Shown: positions 52,255 through 60,331, numbered from the stretch's first letter. The stretch is DNA of 64,000 nucleotides from Vibrio rarus (GCF_024347075.1 NZ_AP024900.1:992001-1056000); one strand, 5' to 3'. Numbers and translations are program-made. The notes: generated by a model from the letters alone, not told the origin.

Positions 52255-53025
52255 TTACGATTTCTTTGGCATCCAAGCAATAACGCCATTTTTGAAGCTT
52301 GGACGTTGGATTATGGCATTCTTCCACTTCTCTAGATTTGGGTAGTTTTCAAATGGGTATTTAGCCGCTTTAAGGATTACCAACTGAGGGATCCAGGTGA
52401 TGTCAGCCAGTGAAAAGCGGTCTCCTACTAACCAATCGTTGTCCTTTAAGCGTTCATTCATTTTGCTGAAGCAATCATCAATAACAGTTGTTGCCTTAGA
52501 CAGATCTTCATCAGCAAATCCTTCATCTGAATTGAAACGTTCATGGAATTCAAGCAACTTGAGGTCTGCAGTCTGGTTTTGACGATATTCATCCATCTGT
52601 TCGGCAGATCTTTTCATGTTTCCACTTAAACGTCCTAAAGTGCCATACATGTAAGTTTTGATCGAAAGGTGATTATCCCTAGCAAGATACATCCAGAAAT
52701 ACATCTCTTGCTCGTCACTTTCAGTTTCAGGTCGCAGAGAACCAGGAGAGTACTTTTTATCCAAATAATCAATGATATCAGCAGAATCAATGATGACAAT
52801 ACCATCATCAACTAGGGTAGGGACTACACCGTTAGGGTTAATGCCAAAGTACTCTTTGGTCAAGTTCTCACCCTTCATTAAGTTGAGTAGGTGACTCGTC
52901 CAATCCAGTCCTTTCTCTTCAAGTGCAATTCTTACTCGCATCGCACAGTTAGACATACCTGCATGATAAAGGTGCAATCCCTTAAAGCTCTCAACTGACT
53001 TATTTGTTGGTTTGATAATTCCCAT
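52255..53025 (-). CDS. Glutathione S-transferase family protein
   Basis: A 256-aa GST. The N-terminal thioredoxin-like domain (about 15–95) has LYHAGMSNCAMRVRIALEEKGL, with Ser/Cys at the glutathione-activating position, the cis-proline NPNGVVPTLVDDG and the DSADIIDYLDKKY segment. The C-terminal helical domain (about 105–250) has the N-capping motif WLVGDRFSLADITWIPQL. It is downstream of a broken DUF3861 gene on the same strand and opposite a MarR-type regulator, so regulation by an electrophile or oxidant is plausible. Substrate unknown. Confidence 0.88.
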   Translation of the reverse strand: MGIIKPTNKSVESFKGLHLYHAGMSNCAMRVRIALEEKGLDWTSHLLNLMKGENLTKEYFGINPNGVVPTLVDDGIVIIDSADIIDYLDKKYSPGSLRPETESDEQEMYFWMYLARDNHLSIKTYMYGTLGRLSGNMKRSAEQMDEYRQNQTADLKLLEFHERFNSDEGFADEDLSKATTVIDDCFSKMNERLKDNDWLVGDRFSLADITWIPQLVILKAAKYPFENYPNLEKWKNAIIQRPSFKNGVIAWMPKKS

Positions 53026-53113
53026 CTTTCGTGCCTAGCCAATGTTGAATAATTTAATTTAACAGTATGATAGTTATTTGTTTTTCATGGTTTTTTTTAA
53101 ATTCACCATAAAA

Positions 53114-53379
53114 TCATTTGAAATGAGGCATGAAGTCGACAAACAGAGAGTGCTTTCGGTTCTGCATCATCACAGGTCCCAAAAGACGCAGCGCGACACT
53201 AACCTGGGTTGAATGTTGCTCGTCTAGTCCGATGTCCTGCTTAAGTTTTTCAACAATATCGAACATATTCTCACGGTCTTGTATTTCAAACTCCAGAGTT
53301 CTTGGTTTTGCTTCATCGGTTGAGTTTACATTTTCAATAGTTACACGATAGGTGTTGTTTTTTTAAGTAGCGATTTCAT
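53114..53379 (-). pseudogene. DUF3861 domain protein with a frameshift near its start
   Basis: Reading from ATG 53379 (GGAG 7 bases upstream) gives MKSLLKK and then a stop after 12 codons. One base later the frame reads NNTYRVTIENVNSTDEAK…ENMFDIVEKLKQDIGLDEQ…VALRLLGPVMMQNRKHSLFVDFMPHF, which is the DUF3861 pattern to its end. The two frames meet at a run of seven A (53358–53364); eight would restore an 88-aa protein. Either the gene is dead, a base is missing in the assembly, or slippage on the A run makes some full product. The family function is unknown; it lies between GST and the regulator. Confidence 0.75.
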
Positions 53380-53411
53380 TTGTATCTCCGCTCTTGATAT
53401 CTTGTTAAGTA

Positions 53412-53428
53412 GGTTGATAATATCAACC
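53412..53428. promoter_or_regulatory. MarR-type operator 1
   Basis: GGTTGATAATATCAACC is a perfect palindrome with one central base. It lies 33 bases ahead of the DUF3861 start and 51 bases ahead of marR, between the divergent genes. Confidence 0.7.
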
Positions 53429-53441
53429 ATAGTTATCTTGA

Positions 53442-53454
53442 TTGATAATGTCAA
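53442..53454. promoter_or_regulatory. MarR-type operator 2
   Basis: TTGATAATGTCAA repeats the core of operator 1 (TTGATAATATCAA) with one change. The centres are 28 bases apart, and this copy is 25 bases before the marR start codon. Confidence 0.65.
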
Positions 53455-53478
53455 CTACATTTTTGCAGGAGATTTAAT

Positions 53479-53820
53479 GTGTCTAATTCTAGATCCTTAG
53501 AAAGCGTGTTTCATTTGGTTCATATGTTGAAGCGAGAGATGTATAAACAGATTGGCAGTCTGGACTTGAACATTGCGCCTATGCATATACGGGTATTGAA
53601 GATTATGGGTAAGAAACCCGTATGCACAGCGATTGATATTGCTCACTTTCTGGATCGGGATAAAGCTCAGGTAACACGTCTTCTCAACTCTCTTATCGAT
53701 ATGGAACTGATTAAAAAAGTACCCAGTCTTGAAGATAAACGCAGTCAGCGTTTGCTTATTTCTGAAAAAGGAGCGGACATACCAGCGATAACTACAAGTA
53801 TCGCAAACTCAGCAGCGTAA
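53479..53820 (+). CDS. MarR family transcriptional regulator, C-terminally truncated
   Basis: Translation starts at GTG 53479 behind AGGAG; an overlapping ATG in another frame stops at once. The 113 aa contain the winged-helix core: MHIRVLKIMGKKPVCTAIDI, then HFLDRDKAQVTRLLNSLIDM as the recognition helix and the wing LIKKVPSLEDKRSQRLLISEKG. After SEKG the sequence departs from the family (ADIPAITTSIANSAA) and ends, while MarR proteins usually run about 30 residues further with a dimerisation helix. The break lies next to the accessory insertion, so truncation by that event is likely. DNA-binding residues look intact; dimerisation may not be. Confidence 0.75.
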   Translation: MSNSRSLESVFHLVHMLKREMYKQIGSLDLNIAPMHIRVLKIMGKKPVCTAIDIAHFLDRDKAQVTRLLNSLIDMELIKKVPSLEDKRSQRLLISEKGADIPAITTSIANSAA

Positions 53821-53887
53821 CTCGTTGCTGAGTTATAGCACTAAGTAGAAAAGGGGCATTTCTGAGTTACGAATTGTCCGCTGGGAA

Positions 53888-53913
53888 GTTTTTGGACATA
53901 AACGTGCTAGCGA
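53888..53913 (+). repeat. Left box of a 26-bp inverted pair flanking the intron and ATPase gene
   Basis: The box starts GTTTTTG and contains AAACGTGCTAGC. Its reverse complement matches 58601–58626 at 21 of 26 positions. Immediately inside, ACGTGCTA…TAGCACGT forms a separate local hairpin (53903–53930). Confidence 0.55.
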
Positions 53914-53975
53914 TTTTCGCGGTAGCACGTCTTTGTCGGGTGGACGACACTTGTTACCAAGTGCCGTCTCCCTAA

Positions 53976-54009
53976 GAACCGTACGTGCAACTTTCACTGC
54001 ATACGGCTC
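53976..54009 (-). ncRNA. Group II intron domain V
   Basis: The 34-nt catalytic hairpin starts GAGCCGTATGC and ends GCACGTACGGTTC with a GAAA-containing loop region on the reverse strand. The AGC/CGT catalytic triad and two-base bulge are as in the consensus. This is the most conserved part of the intron RNA. Confidence 0.9.
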
Positions 54010-54044
54010 AAGCCTCCACTAAGGCATCATTGATACCCAGCAAC

Positions 54045-55517
54045 TTATAACGCAGTCGGGACAGGCTCTTTCCAAGAGTTACGAGCTAGCCTTTTGGGTT
54101 TTCTCTTAGCCAAGTATTCTTGGTACTGAGGGTCAAAAGGGGTCGCTGCATTCCTGATTTTTACGTGTCGCTCTATAGGCACTTTAGCTATTTGGAACAA
54201 ATTTAAGTGACAGTCCATGTTCATAATTTTCTGCCAACCGTGAAATTGCCACTGGCCTTTACGATTAAGAAAATACTTATGAACAACCCAGTCTTTGGAC
54301 TTGGTTGGATGACGCCTAACTGCCCAGTGCCATAGCGCTTGGAATAGTTTGTGGCCGACATACCCGAATACTTGTTTAGCAACACAATGGCGATAGTAGT
54401 TCGCCCATCCTCTAAGTTTCGGATTTATCAACTTGATAAGATCGTTAACAGGGATGGTTGCGTGCTTTTTAATAAGTTCACGTAGATTTCTCAAGAATAA
54501 CAGCGTGTTGGATTTGCTCGGTTTAATGAGTAATTTCCCTTTGTACTTCCTGTGATTGAAGCCCAGAAAGTCAAAGCCATCATCAATATGAGTGATCTTC
54601 GTTTTCTCTTCGGAGAGGGTTAACCCTCTTTCTGCCAAAAAGTCAGCAATCAACGGTTTGATGTCGTTCACTAGCACTTCCTTTGAAGAGCAAGTGACCA
54701 CGAAATCATCCGCGTAACCGATAAAGTTGGCTCTAGCCCCCTGTTTCAGGGCTGTAGATTTTATTTGTTGTTCTATCCCCGCGAGAGTCATTAGCATCAA
54801 GGTTGGAGAAATTATTCCACCTTGAGGTGTACCTTCATCGGTATCGTAGAACAGTCCCTTATCCACATAGCCAGATTTTAACCATTGCTCTAACATACGT
54901 TTATCTACCGTGATATTGTTCATAAGCCATTGATGCCCGATTTTGTCGAAGCAAGCTTTAATATCTCCCTCAAGGACCCATTTCGCTGATTGCTTTAGAG
55001 CCAAACATTTGAAGCACTGACTGACGGCGTCAGCCGTGCTGCGATTTGGCCTAAAACCATAGCTATTGAGGTCGGCAAACGTTTCGGACACAGGCTCTAG
55101 TGCTAGAAGGTGGAGGGCTTGTTGCGCTCTATCAATCATGCATGGAATACCCAATGGCCTGAGCTTGCCGTTCTTTTTGGGAATGTAGATACGTTTGAGT
55201 GGTTTTGCAGAGTAAGCCTTGCGACTCAGTTGATTGACTGCTTTCATACGGCGTGCATCTGTGTTCCAGGTGACACCGTCTATTCCAGGCGTTTTACTGC
55301 CTTTATTCTGAGAGACTCGCTTAACCGCAACAAGTTTGGCTGAGCGAGAATGAGTCAAGAGCCACTGTAAGGACTTCACCTTACCGTATTTCTTTTCTCT
55401 CGTTGCTTTTGCGATACGCATTTGAAGCTTCAATACGTGTGCTTCAACGGATTTCCAATCGATGGACTGCCATTGAGCGCCGTCAGAAGATGCACTAATC
55501 TCTTTCGAGATCATCAT
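54045..55517 (-). CDS. ltrA: Group II intron reverse transcriptase/maturase, without HNH domain
   Basis: The intron-encoded protein has 490 aa from ATG 55517 (AGGAG 8 bases upstream); the open frame extends 53 codons further but that part is ribozyme sequence. Order: RVT_N region (WQSIDWKSVEAHVLKLQMRI…), reverse transcriptase fingers/palm with PLGIPCMIDRAQQ, SYGFRPNRSTADAV, TPQGGIISPTLM and the active site Y268-A-D-D271, then the maturase domain X (INPKLRGWANYYRHCVAKQVF). The chain ends PFDPQYQEYLAKRKPKRLARNSW and a short tail, where relatives continue into an HNH nuclease with CxxC pairs. Mobility would have to use a nick-independent route. Confidence 0.9.
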   Translation of the reverse strand: MMISKEISASSDGAQWQSIDWKSVEAHVLKLQMRIAKATREKKYGKVKSLQWLLTHSRSAKLVAVKRVSQNKGSKTPGIDGVTWNTDARRMKAVNQLSRKAYSAKPLKRIYIPKKNGKLRPLGIPCMIDRAQQALHLLALEPVSETFADLNSYGFRPNRSTADAVSQCFKCLALKQSAKWVLEGDIKACFDKIGHQWLMNNITVDKRMLEQWLKSGYVDKGLFYDTDEGTPQGGIISPTLMLMTLAGIEQQIKSTALKQGARANFIGYADDFVVTCSSKEVLVNDIKPLIADFLAERGLTLSEEKTKITHIDDGFDFLGFNHRKYKGKLLIKPSKSNTLLFLRNLRELIKKHATIPVNDLIKLINPKLRGWANYYRHCVAKQVFGYVGHKLFQALWHWAVRRHPTKSKDWVVHKYFLNRKGQWQFHGWQKIMNMDCHLNLFQIAKVPIERHVKIRNAATPFDPQYQEYLAKRKPKRLARNSWKEPVPTAL

Positions 55518-56230
55518 TTGCTTTTCTCCTTGAATAAAGTTCTTCAAATTATCTCGCAATGGGAGACCAGTCGGAAGTGGGCTCACTTTTGTGATCAGAC
55601 ACAGGTCTGTATCTACATCATTACAATGTAGCTTTCGCTTTTTCCGACCTCCTATACCTGCATCACTATCGGCCACAAAGGCTTTCCCAAAGGGAGTGAT
55701 TCAGGCTTACCCTGTTCCGTATGTTACGTAAAATGTCAGTTTAGATGCCCACTATAGTGCGGAGAGTACAGCGACCACGAAAGAGTACTGTCCAACCTCT
55801 TTCCAACTCTCATTGCCTTTTGGCCACAGCGTATTAACCACTTCCGCTGCTTCATCACATAACGCACCTTGAATGGATTCACATACGTTCATCATACTGA
55901 CTACCTAGCACTTACCCGAATTGTGGTTTTCAGGAGGAACGTCCTCTTACGATTCTTTTCCCACTCGGCCAGACGGCCAAGTTTCGTTACATTGTCCGAG
56001 CCGCTGCTTTATTCAGGCTCGTAGGTTCATCTGGTGATACAGACGGTTCACTCATAAAGCGGTGAACAACGCTTCATACGACTTCAGGTCGCACGGACAG
56101 AAATGTTTTAGTAGTCGTCGGCAATTCGACAAAAACGCATAACTTGATGTATCGGAAACTGTCTAAAGATCCAAAATGTCACACAATGAAACTGGTACAA
56201 TATCCCTATCATATTAGTCGGGATAACTTG

Positions 56231-58456
56231 ATGTTTAAGAGCATAAAATCAATAAAGAACTTCGGTATCTTCAAAAACACCAAAATGAATGGTGGTCAAC
56301 CATTTCTACAGTTTAACCTGATATATGGGTTTAACTATTCGGGAAAGACGACGCTCTCACGTATCTTCAGAGCTATGCAGCAAGGATACGTTCATGAAGA
56401 CTTTGCTACAGCAAATTTTACGGTTGAACGTTATGAACAGGCGTCTGTATCAACTGCTGCGTTAATGCCTATAGCAAACCTCCGTGTCTTTAATTCTGAT
56501 TACATCAAAGACAACGTTAATTTTGTAGATTCAAGCGTGAACCCAGTGCTCATAGTCGGTGAACGAAATATTGAATTGGAGGATGAGCTTGAACAGCTTG
56601 AAGAAGTTTTAATCCCCGCAGAACAAGAAGCGTGGGAGCTACTAAAAGGTTTGGCTGAAAACAAAGATAAAGAAAAAAATCAACGCCTTCAAAATGTTGC
56701 TAAGTTGGTAAACACTTTAAGTGTTCTTGGTAATTCTAAATTTGACATCCGCGGTGTAAGAACATTGTTATCACAGGTTTCGTCAGAAGACCTCAAGACT
56801 GACAAAGAACGGTTACAACTTGAAGAAACAGCCCGCTTACAAAAATCAGATCTCATCAGTAATCCTACTATTAGTGTACCAAACACGTCAGCCTTACTAG
56901 ACCAAGTTCAGACAATTTTAGCTGAATCGGTTACCCGCACGACTATTGAAGAGTTAGAAGCCAACTTAGGGCTGCGTAGGTGGGTCGAAGATGGTATCAA
57001 GCATCATGGTGAAGCAACAACTTGCCAATTCTGTAAAAGTCCATTGGAACAAGTTAGGCTAGATCAGCTAAATGCTTATTTTTCCGATTCTTACAAAGCG
57101 CTTTCCGCAAAAATCAACGCTGCTATCAAACAAGTAGCAACTATCAAACTAACGTATTCTGTCCCTAAAACAACGAGCCTATACTCTGATTTAATTATCA
57201 ACTTCGAACAGTTAATGGAGAAGATCCCTCAGCTTGAAGAGCAGGTTGAACAGGTAAAAAAACGCCTACTAGAGGTGTTAGAAGATAAACGTAACCGTAT
57301 GGAAGAAGTTGTACCGTTTTCGCAATCAGATTACCTATTGCCCATCACCTCAGATCTACTTGACCAACTCAAGACTCCAATAGGTGAACACAACAGACGG
57401 TCAAGAGAACATAGTAAAGAACAAACAGCAGCCCGAGATGCAATTAAACGGCATTTTGTTTATGTAGAAACTATGGAATATAACCATGTTAAAGCCAGCG
57501 AAGAGGTTATTGAATTACAAAAACAACAAGGAGAATCAGAAGGTGAATTACGTCGCCTAAATGCTCGTGTAATGGAAATCAAAGCAGCCCTTCGAAACGT
57601 TAAACAAGGAGCTGACAACCTAAATGATAACCTTCGACTTTATTTTGGTAAGACAGATATTGAAATTCAACCTGTTGGTGAAACCTACCAGTTCATGCGT
57701 GAAGGGAGGCCAGCAAAACATCTATCTGATGGAGAGCGCACTGCTATCGCCTTTGCCTATTTCATCACTGAGCTAGACGATGAATCCTTGAAAGACACGA
57801 AACCGATTGTGTACTTGGATGATCCGATCTGTAGTTTAGATTCGAACCATATCTACAATGTTCTTGGTATTATCAAAGACAAGTTGAATCATGAAAAAGT
57901 TGAGCAGTTGTTCATATCAACACATAATTTCGAGTTTTTCAATTTAGTGAAGACATGGTTTGATTATTACAAAATGGTGAAACGTGGAGATGACGTTAAG
58001 CCTAAACGTGCTGAGTTTTATTTGGTCAATCGCAAGCAGAATGCATCAACAGTGGAACAGTTACCTAAAAATCTAAAAGACCACAAATCTGAATACGCTT
58101 ACTTGATAGCAAAAATCAAAGAAGCAGTCCGAAATCCTGAGCAATTTGATGCGGTATCAGTTCAAGCATACGTACGAAAGATATTAGAAGTCTATTTTAC
58201 GTTCAGGTTCAATAAACCATTCCGAGCTAATAACAACAGTTTCTTAGAGAAGCACTTATTGAAAGATATAGAGAATGCTTCCACTAAAGCGACAACGCTT
58301 TATGAATTCATCAATGAAAGAAGTCATGCACAATCTATATCCTTTGGCGTTGAGTTGCCTGATGCCTTACAAGCACAATTACAGGGGGTTTGGCACATTA
58401 TTGATGAGGCAATTCGTACAAATGATAAACCACACTACGAAGCATATTACGTTTAG
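56231..58456 (+). CDS. RloC-like AAA_13 ATPase with zinc-hook coiled coil, putative anticodon nuclease
   Basis: From ATG 56231 the protein is 741 aa (an ATG at 56144 would add 29 residues without family look). Walker A is GFNYSGKTT (33–41); the ABC-type signature is LSDGE (498–502); Walker B is VYLDDP (Asp530, Asp531) with a switch His565 in STHNFEFF. Between the ATPase halves run long heptad-rich segments (about 150–245 and 300–480) around a Cys265-Q-F-Cys268 zinc hook. The C-terminal 150 residues carry Arg649-x3-Glu653 and NERSH (His699), like the Arg/Glu/His set of PrrC and RloC ribonucleases, but with 46 instead of about 32 residues between Glu and His. RloC is a tRNA anticodon nuclease triggered by DNA damage or phage. 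The role here is inference. Confidence 0.7.
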   Translation: MFKSIKSIKNFGIFKNTKMNGGQPFLQFNLIYGFNYSGKTTLSRIFRAMQQGYVHEDFATANFTVERYEQASVSTAALMPIANLRVFNSDYIKDNVNFVDSSVNPVLIVGERNIELEDELEQLEEVLIPAEQEAWELLKGLAENKDKEKNQRLQNVAKLVNTLSVLGNSKFDIRGVRTLLSQVSSEDLKTDKERLQLEETARLQKSDLISNPTISVPNTSALLDQVQTILAESVTRTTIEELEANLGLRRWVEDGIKHHGEATTCQFCKSPLEQVRLDQLNAYFSDSYKALSAKINAAIKQVATIKLTYSVPKTTSLYSDLIINFEQLMEKIPQLEEQVEQVKKRLLEVLEDKRNRMEEVVPFSQSDYLLPITSDLLDQLKTPIGEHNRRSREHSKEQTAARDAIKRHFVYVETMEYNHVKASEEVIELQKQQGESEGELRRLNARVMEIKAALRNVKQGADNLNDNLRLYFGKTDIEIQPVGETYQFMREGRPAKHLSDGERTAIAFAYFITELDDESLKDTKPIVYLDDPICSLDSNHIYNVLGIIKDKLNHEKVEQLFISTHNFEFFNLVKTWFDYYKMVKRGDDVKPKRAEFYLVNRKQNASTVEQLPKNLKDHKSEYAYLIAKIKEAVRNPEQFDAVSVQAYVRKILEVYFTFRFNKPFRANNNSFLEKHLLKDIENASTKATTLYEFINERSHAQSISFGVELPDALQAQLQGVWHIIDEAIRTNDKPHYEAYYV

Positions 58457-58479
58457 TTAGTACCCATACCTATCTTTAG

Positions 58480-58509
58480 AAAGCCACTAACCGAAATGTT
58501 GGTGGCTTT
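58480..58509 (+). terminator. Possible terminator hairpin after the ATPase gene
   Basis: AAAGCCACTAAC pairs with GTTGGTGGCTTT through one T-G pair. No T run follows, so termination efficiency is doubtful. Confidence 0.45.
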
Positions 58510-58823
58510 GAAATAAGGAATTTTCTCATTCCTGTAAACACGCCAAATGCATGAGCCAAATTTGGTCACATTAAGGTTTACCGAAGTAAGGTTCTGTGGG
58601 TTGCTAGCACGTTTCGGGGCAAAAACGGTTTAGAGCAACCTGTCAGTTCTAGTCATATCGAGGAATCAAAGCTGAAAGATGGCATTCAGACTCATTGGCT
58701 GAATTATTTGTAATTATAAAATTCGATCTTAAGGCATAAGCTATTGTAATTATTGCGTTATTTCATATCACCCTACGATATTTCTCGTTTCTACCTAAGG
58801 ATAAGAGATTGAAATTAAAGGAA
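58510..58823. other. Gene-free stretch right of the ATPase gene
   Basis: No gene or open frame of note is seen. It contains the right 26-bp inverted box (58601–58626) and is otherwise AT-rich without clear structure. Confidence 0.5.
58601..58626 (-). repeat. Right box of the 26-bp inverted pair
   Basis: The reverse complement starts GTTTTTG and contains AAACGTGCTAGC, as in the left box at 53888–53913 (21 of 26 identical). The pair spans 4.7 kb including the group II intron and the RloC-like gene. Confidence 0.55.
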
Positions 58824-58897
58824 TAAAAAAGGGATCTGAGTCAAACTCAGATCCCCCATAACTTATCAGCCTAGCTTTGAAGCTCGGTTTTTTTATG
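58824..58897 (-). terminator. Antiporter terminator, right copy of the inverted 70-bp duplication
   Basis: On the reverse strand GGATCTGAGT / ACTCAGATCC forms the hairpin, followed by six T. It is preceded by GGCTGATAAGTTATGG, identical to the sequence before the idh terminator, and by a similar GAGCTT…AAGCT block. Confidence 0.9.
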
Positions 58898-58906
58898 ATT
58901 GAATCA

Positions 58907-60331
58907 TTACGCGTGAAGCTGTCCAGTAAACATTAAGTAGATAGACAGTATCGCTAGTGCGATAAGCACACGTTCAATCCAAGTGTCCATTTTAGAGTAA
59001 ACTTGCTCGCCAGATTTGATACGGGCAGCATGTTGAAATTTGAAAAATGGAATACCTATGGTGTACAAAATCGTCGCCATAAGTTGGTATTGAAGTCCCG
59101 CGGCAGTAATAAGCCAAGCACAAAAGATAGCTGCGATAACTGCAATTGCGACATAAGCATAGTTGCGTTTCTCAAGGCCCAACTGTTTATGGTTTAGAGA
59201 CAATTTTAATAAATATAGACAGCTCAGAAGGTAACAAGGCAACACCATTACAGAGGCAATGTTGATGGCGGCTAAATACACATTGTGATAAGAGACCACA
59301 AGTAACACACAAAGCTGCATCAATAAAGTGGATACAGTAAGTGCGGTAACAGGTGCTTCATTTTTATTGGTACGAGCAAAAAACTTAGGGAATTCTCCCG
59401 CTTTACCTGCTTCAAAAGGAACTTCAGCCACTAACATCGTCCATGCGATAAGCGCACCAAATACCGATACCAACACACAAAGGTTGACGATAAGGCCACC
59501 TTTAGGACCAATTGCTGCTTCTAAGAGAGAGGCCGCTGATGGGTTAGACAGTTGTGCCAGTTCTTGTTGCGGTAAAATGCCATAGGCTAGAATGGATATA
59601 AGGGTATACATAGTGATAGCCACTAAGAAGCCAATCAGGGTCGCTTTACCCACATCGGATTTCTTTTTAGCACGTCCAGAAAGAACAACCGCCCCTTCAA
59701 TACCCACAAAACACCAAAGAGTCACCATCATAGTGCTTTGAATTTGCGATACAAGTGAACCTAGATGTTGTTGTTTTCCCCATACATCAACAGATAAACC
59801 CGAAGGTTCAAAGCAGTACATAAGAATAGCTAGGATGAGTACAAGGCCAAATAACTTACCAACGGTAGAAACAAGGTTAATAAAAGAGGAGCTGCCTGTC
59901 CCACGTAATGCGATAGTGTTCATACCCCAAAGTAGGGCTGAGCATAAAATAACGGTTTCGATGCCGTGTTGTAATAGTACAGGGAAGAATAACCCTAGGG
60001 AGTCATTAAGCATTACAGCAAGTGCAACGTTACCCATACAGGTCATTAACCAATAGCCCCACGCAGAGTGGAAGCCAATGTAGTCACCAAATCCCGCTTT
60101 ACCGTAAGAAAAAATACCAGAATTTAACTCAGGTTTATGTTTGGCAAGGATTCTGAATGTTTGCACAAGGAATAACATGCCAACACCAGTAATGAGCCAA
60201 GAGAGAGCAACAGCCCCAATAGACGCACTTTCGGCCATATTTTGTGGAATACTGAATATCCCACTACCTATCATTGAGCCAAATACGATAGCAACTAGCC
60301 CCATCAATCCCACAGAATTCTTACTACTCAT
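58907..60331 (-). CDS. APC-superfamily basic amino acid antiporter (ArcD/YdgI type)
   Basis: An inner-membrane transporter of 474 aa with about 12 helices. The start SVGLMGLVAIVFGSMIGSGIFSIPQNMA contains the GSGIF substrate-carboxylate motif of the APA family, and VTLWCFVGIEGAVVLSGRAKKKSDVG is the usual TM6–loop segment. The closest named relatives I recall are arginine/ornithine antiporters and YdgI; the exact pair of substrates cannot be told. Single gene on the reverse strand, ended by a terminator that is shared in sequence with that of idh. Confidence 0.85.
   Translation of the reverse strand: MSSKNSVGLMGLVAIVFGSMIGSGIFSIPQNMAESASIGAVALSWLITGVGMLFLVQTFRILAKHKPELNSGIFSYGKAGFGDYIGFHSAWGYWLMTCMGNVALAVMLNDSLGLFFPVLLQHGIETVILCSALLWGMNTIALRGTGSSSFINLVSTVGKLFGLVLILAILMYCFEPSGLSVDVWGKQQHLGSLVSQIQSTMMVTLWCFVGIEGAVVLSGRAKKKSDVGKATLIGFLVAITMYTLISILAYGILPQQELAQLSNPSAASLLEAAIGPKGGLIVNLCVLVSVFGALIAWTMLVAEVPFEAGKAGEFPKFFARTNKNEAPVTALTVSTLLMQLCVLLVVSYHNVYLAAINIASVMVLPCYLLSCLYLLKLSLNHKQLGLEKRNYAYVAIAVIAAIFCAWLITAAGLQYQLMATILYTIGIPFFKFQHAARIKSGEQVYSKMDTWIERVLIALAILSIYLMFTGQLHA

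Larger units (their letters stand above)
53935..56094 (-). mobile_element. Complete group II intron (2160 bp)
   Basis: On the reverse strand the element begins with GTGCGACC at 56094 (consensus GTGYG) and ends with CCCGAC at 53935 (consensus AY). Between are a 5' ribozyme region of about 580 bases (55518–56094), the reverse transcriptase ORF, a textbook domain V and a domain VI hairpin (GACGGCACTTG / CAAGTGTCGTC with a GTAA loop). Joining the flanks would restore …TTTCTGTCC|AAAGACGTGC… on the reverse strand. All parts needed for splicing and mobility look present. Class is likely chloroplast-like from the protein. Confidence 0.88.

Noticed and set aside
53130..53351. 73-aa open frame on the + strand
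   Set aside because: It is the antisense of the broken DUF3861 gene; the - strand reads as a known family.
53821..53934. Possible integron attC site or Tn3-type end (GGGGCATTTCTGAG…) left of the intron
   Set aside because: No R'/R'' core sites or partner end were found; the hairpin there is real but I cannot assign it.
55518..55676. 53-codon N-terminal extension of the intron reverse transcriptase
   Set aside because: The region belongs to the ribozyme; a strong AGGAG and ATG at 55517 fit the protein start.
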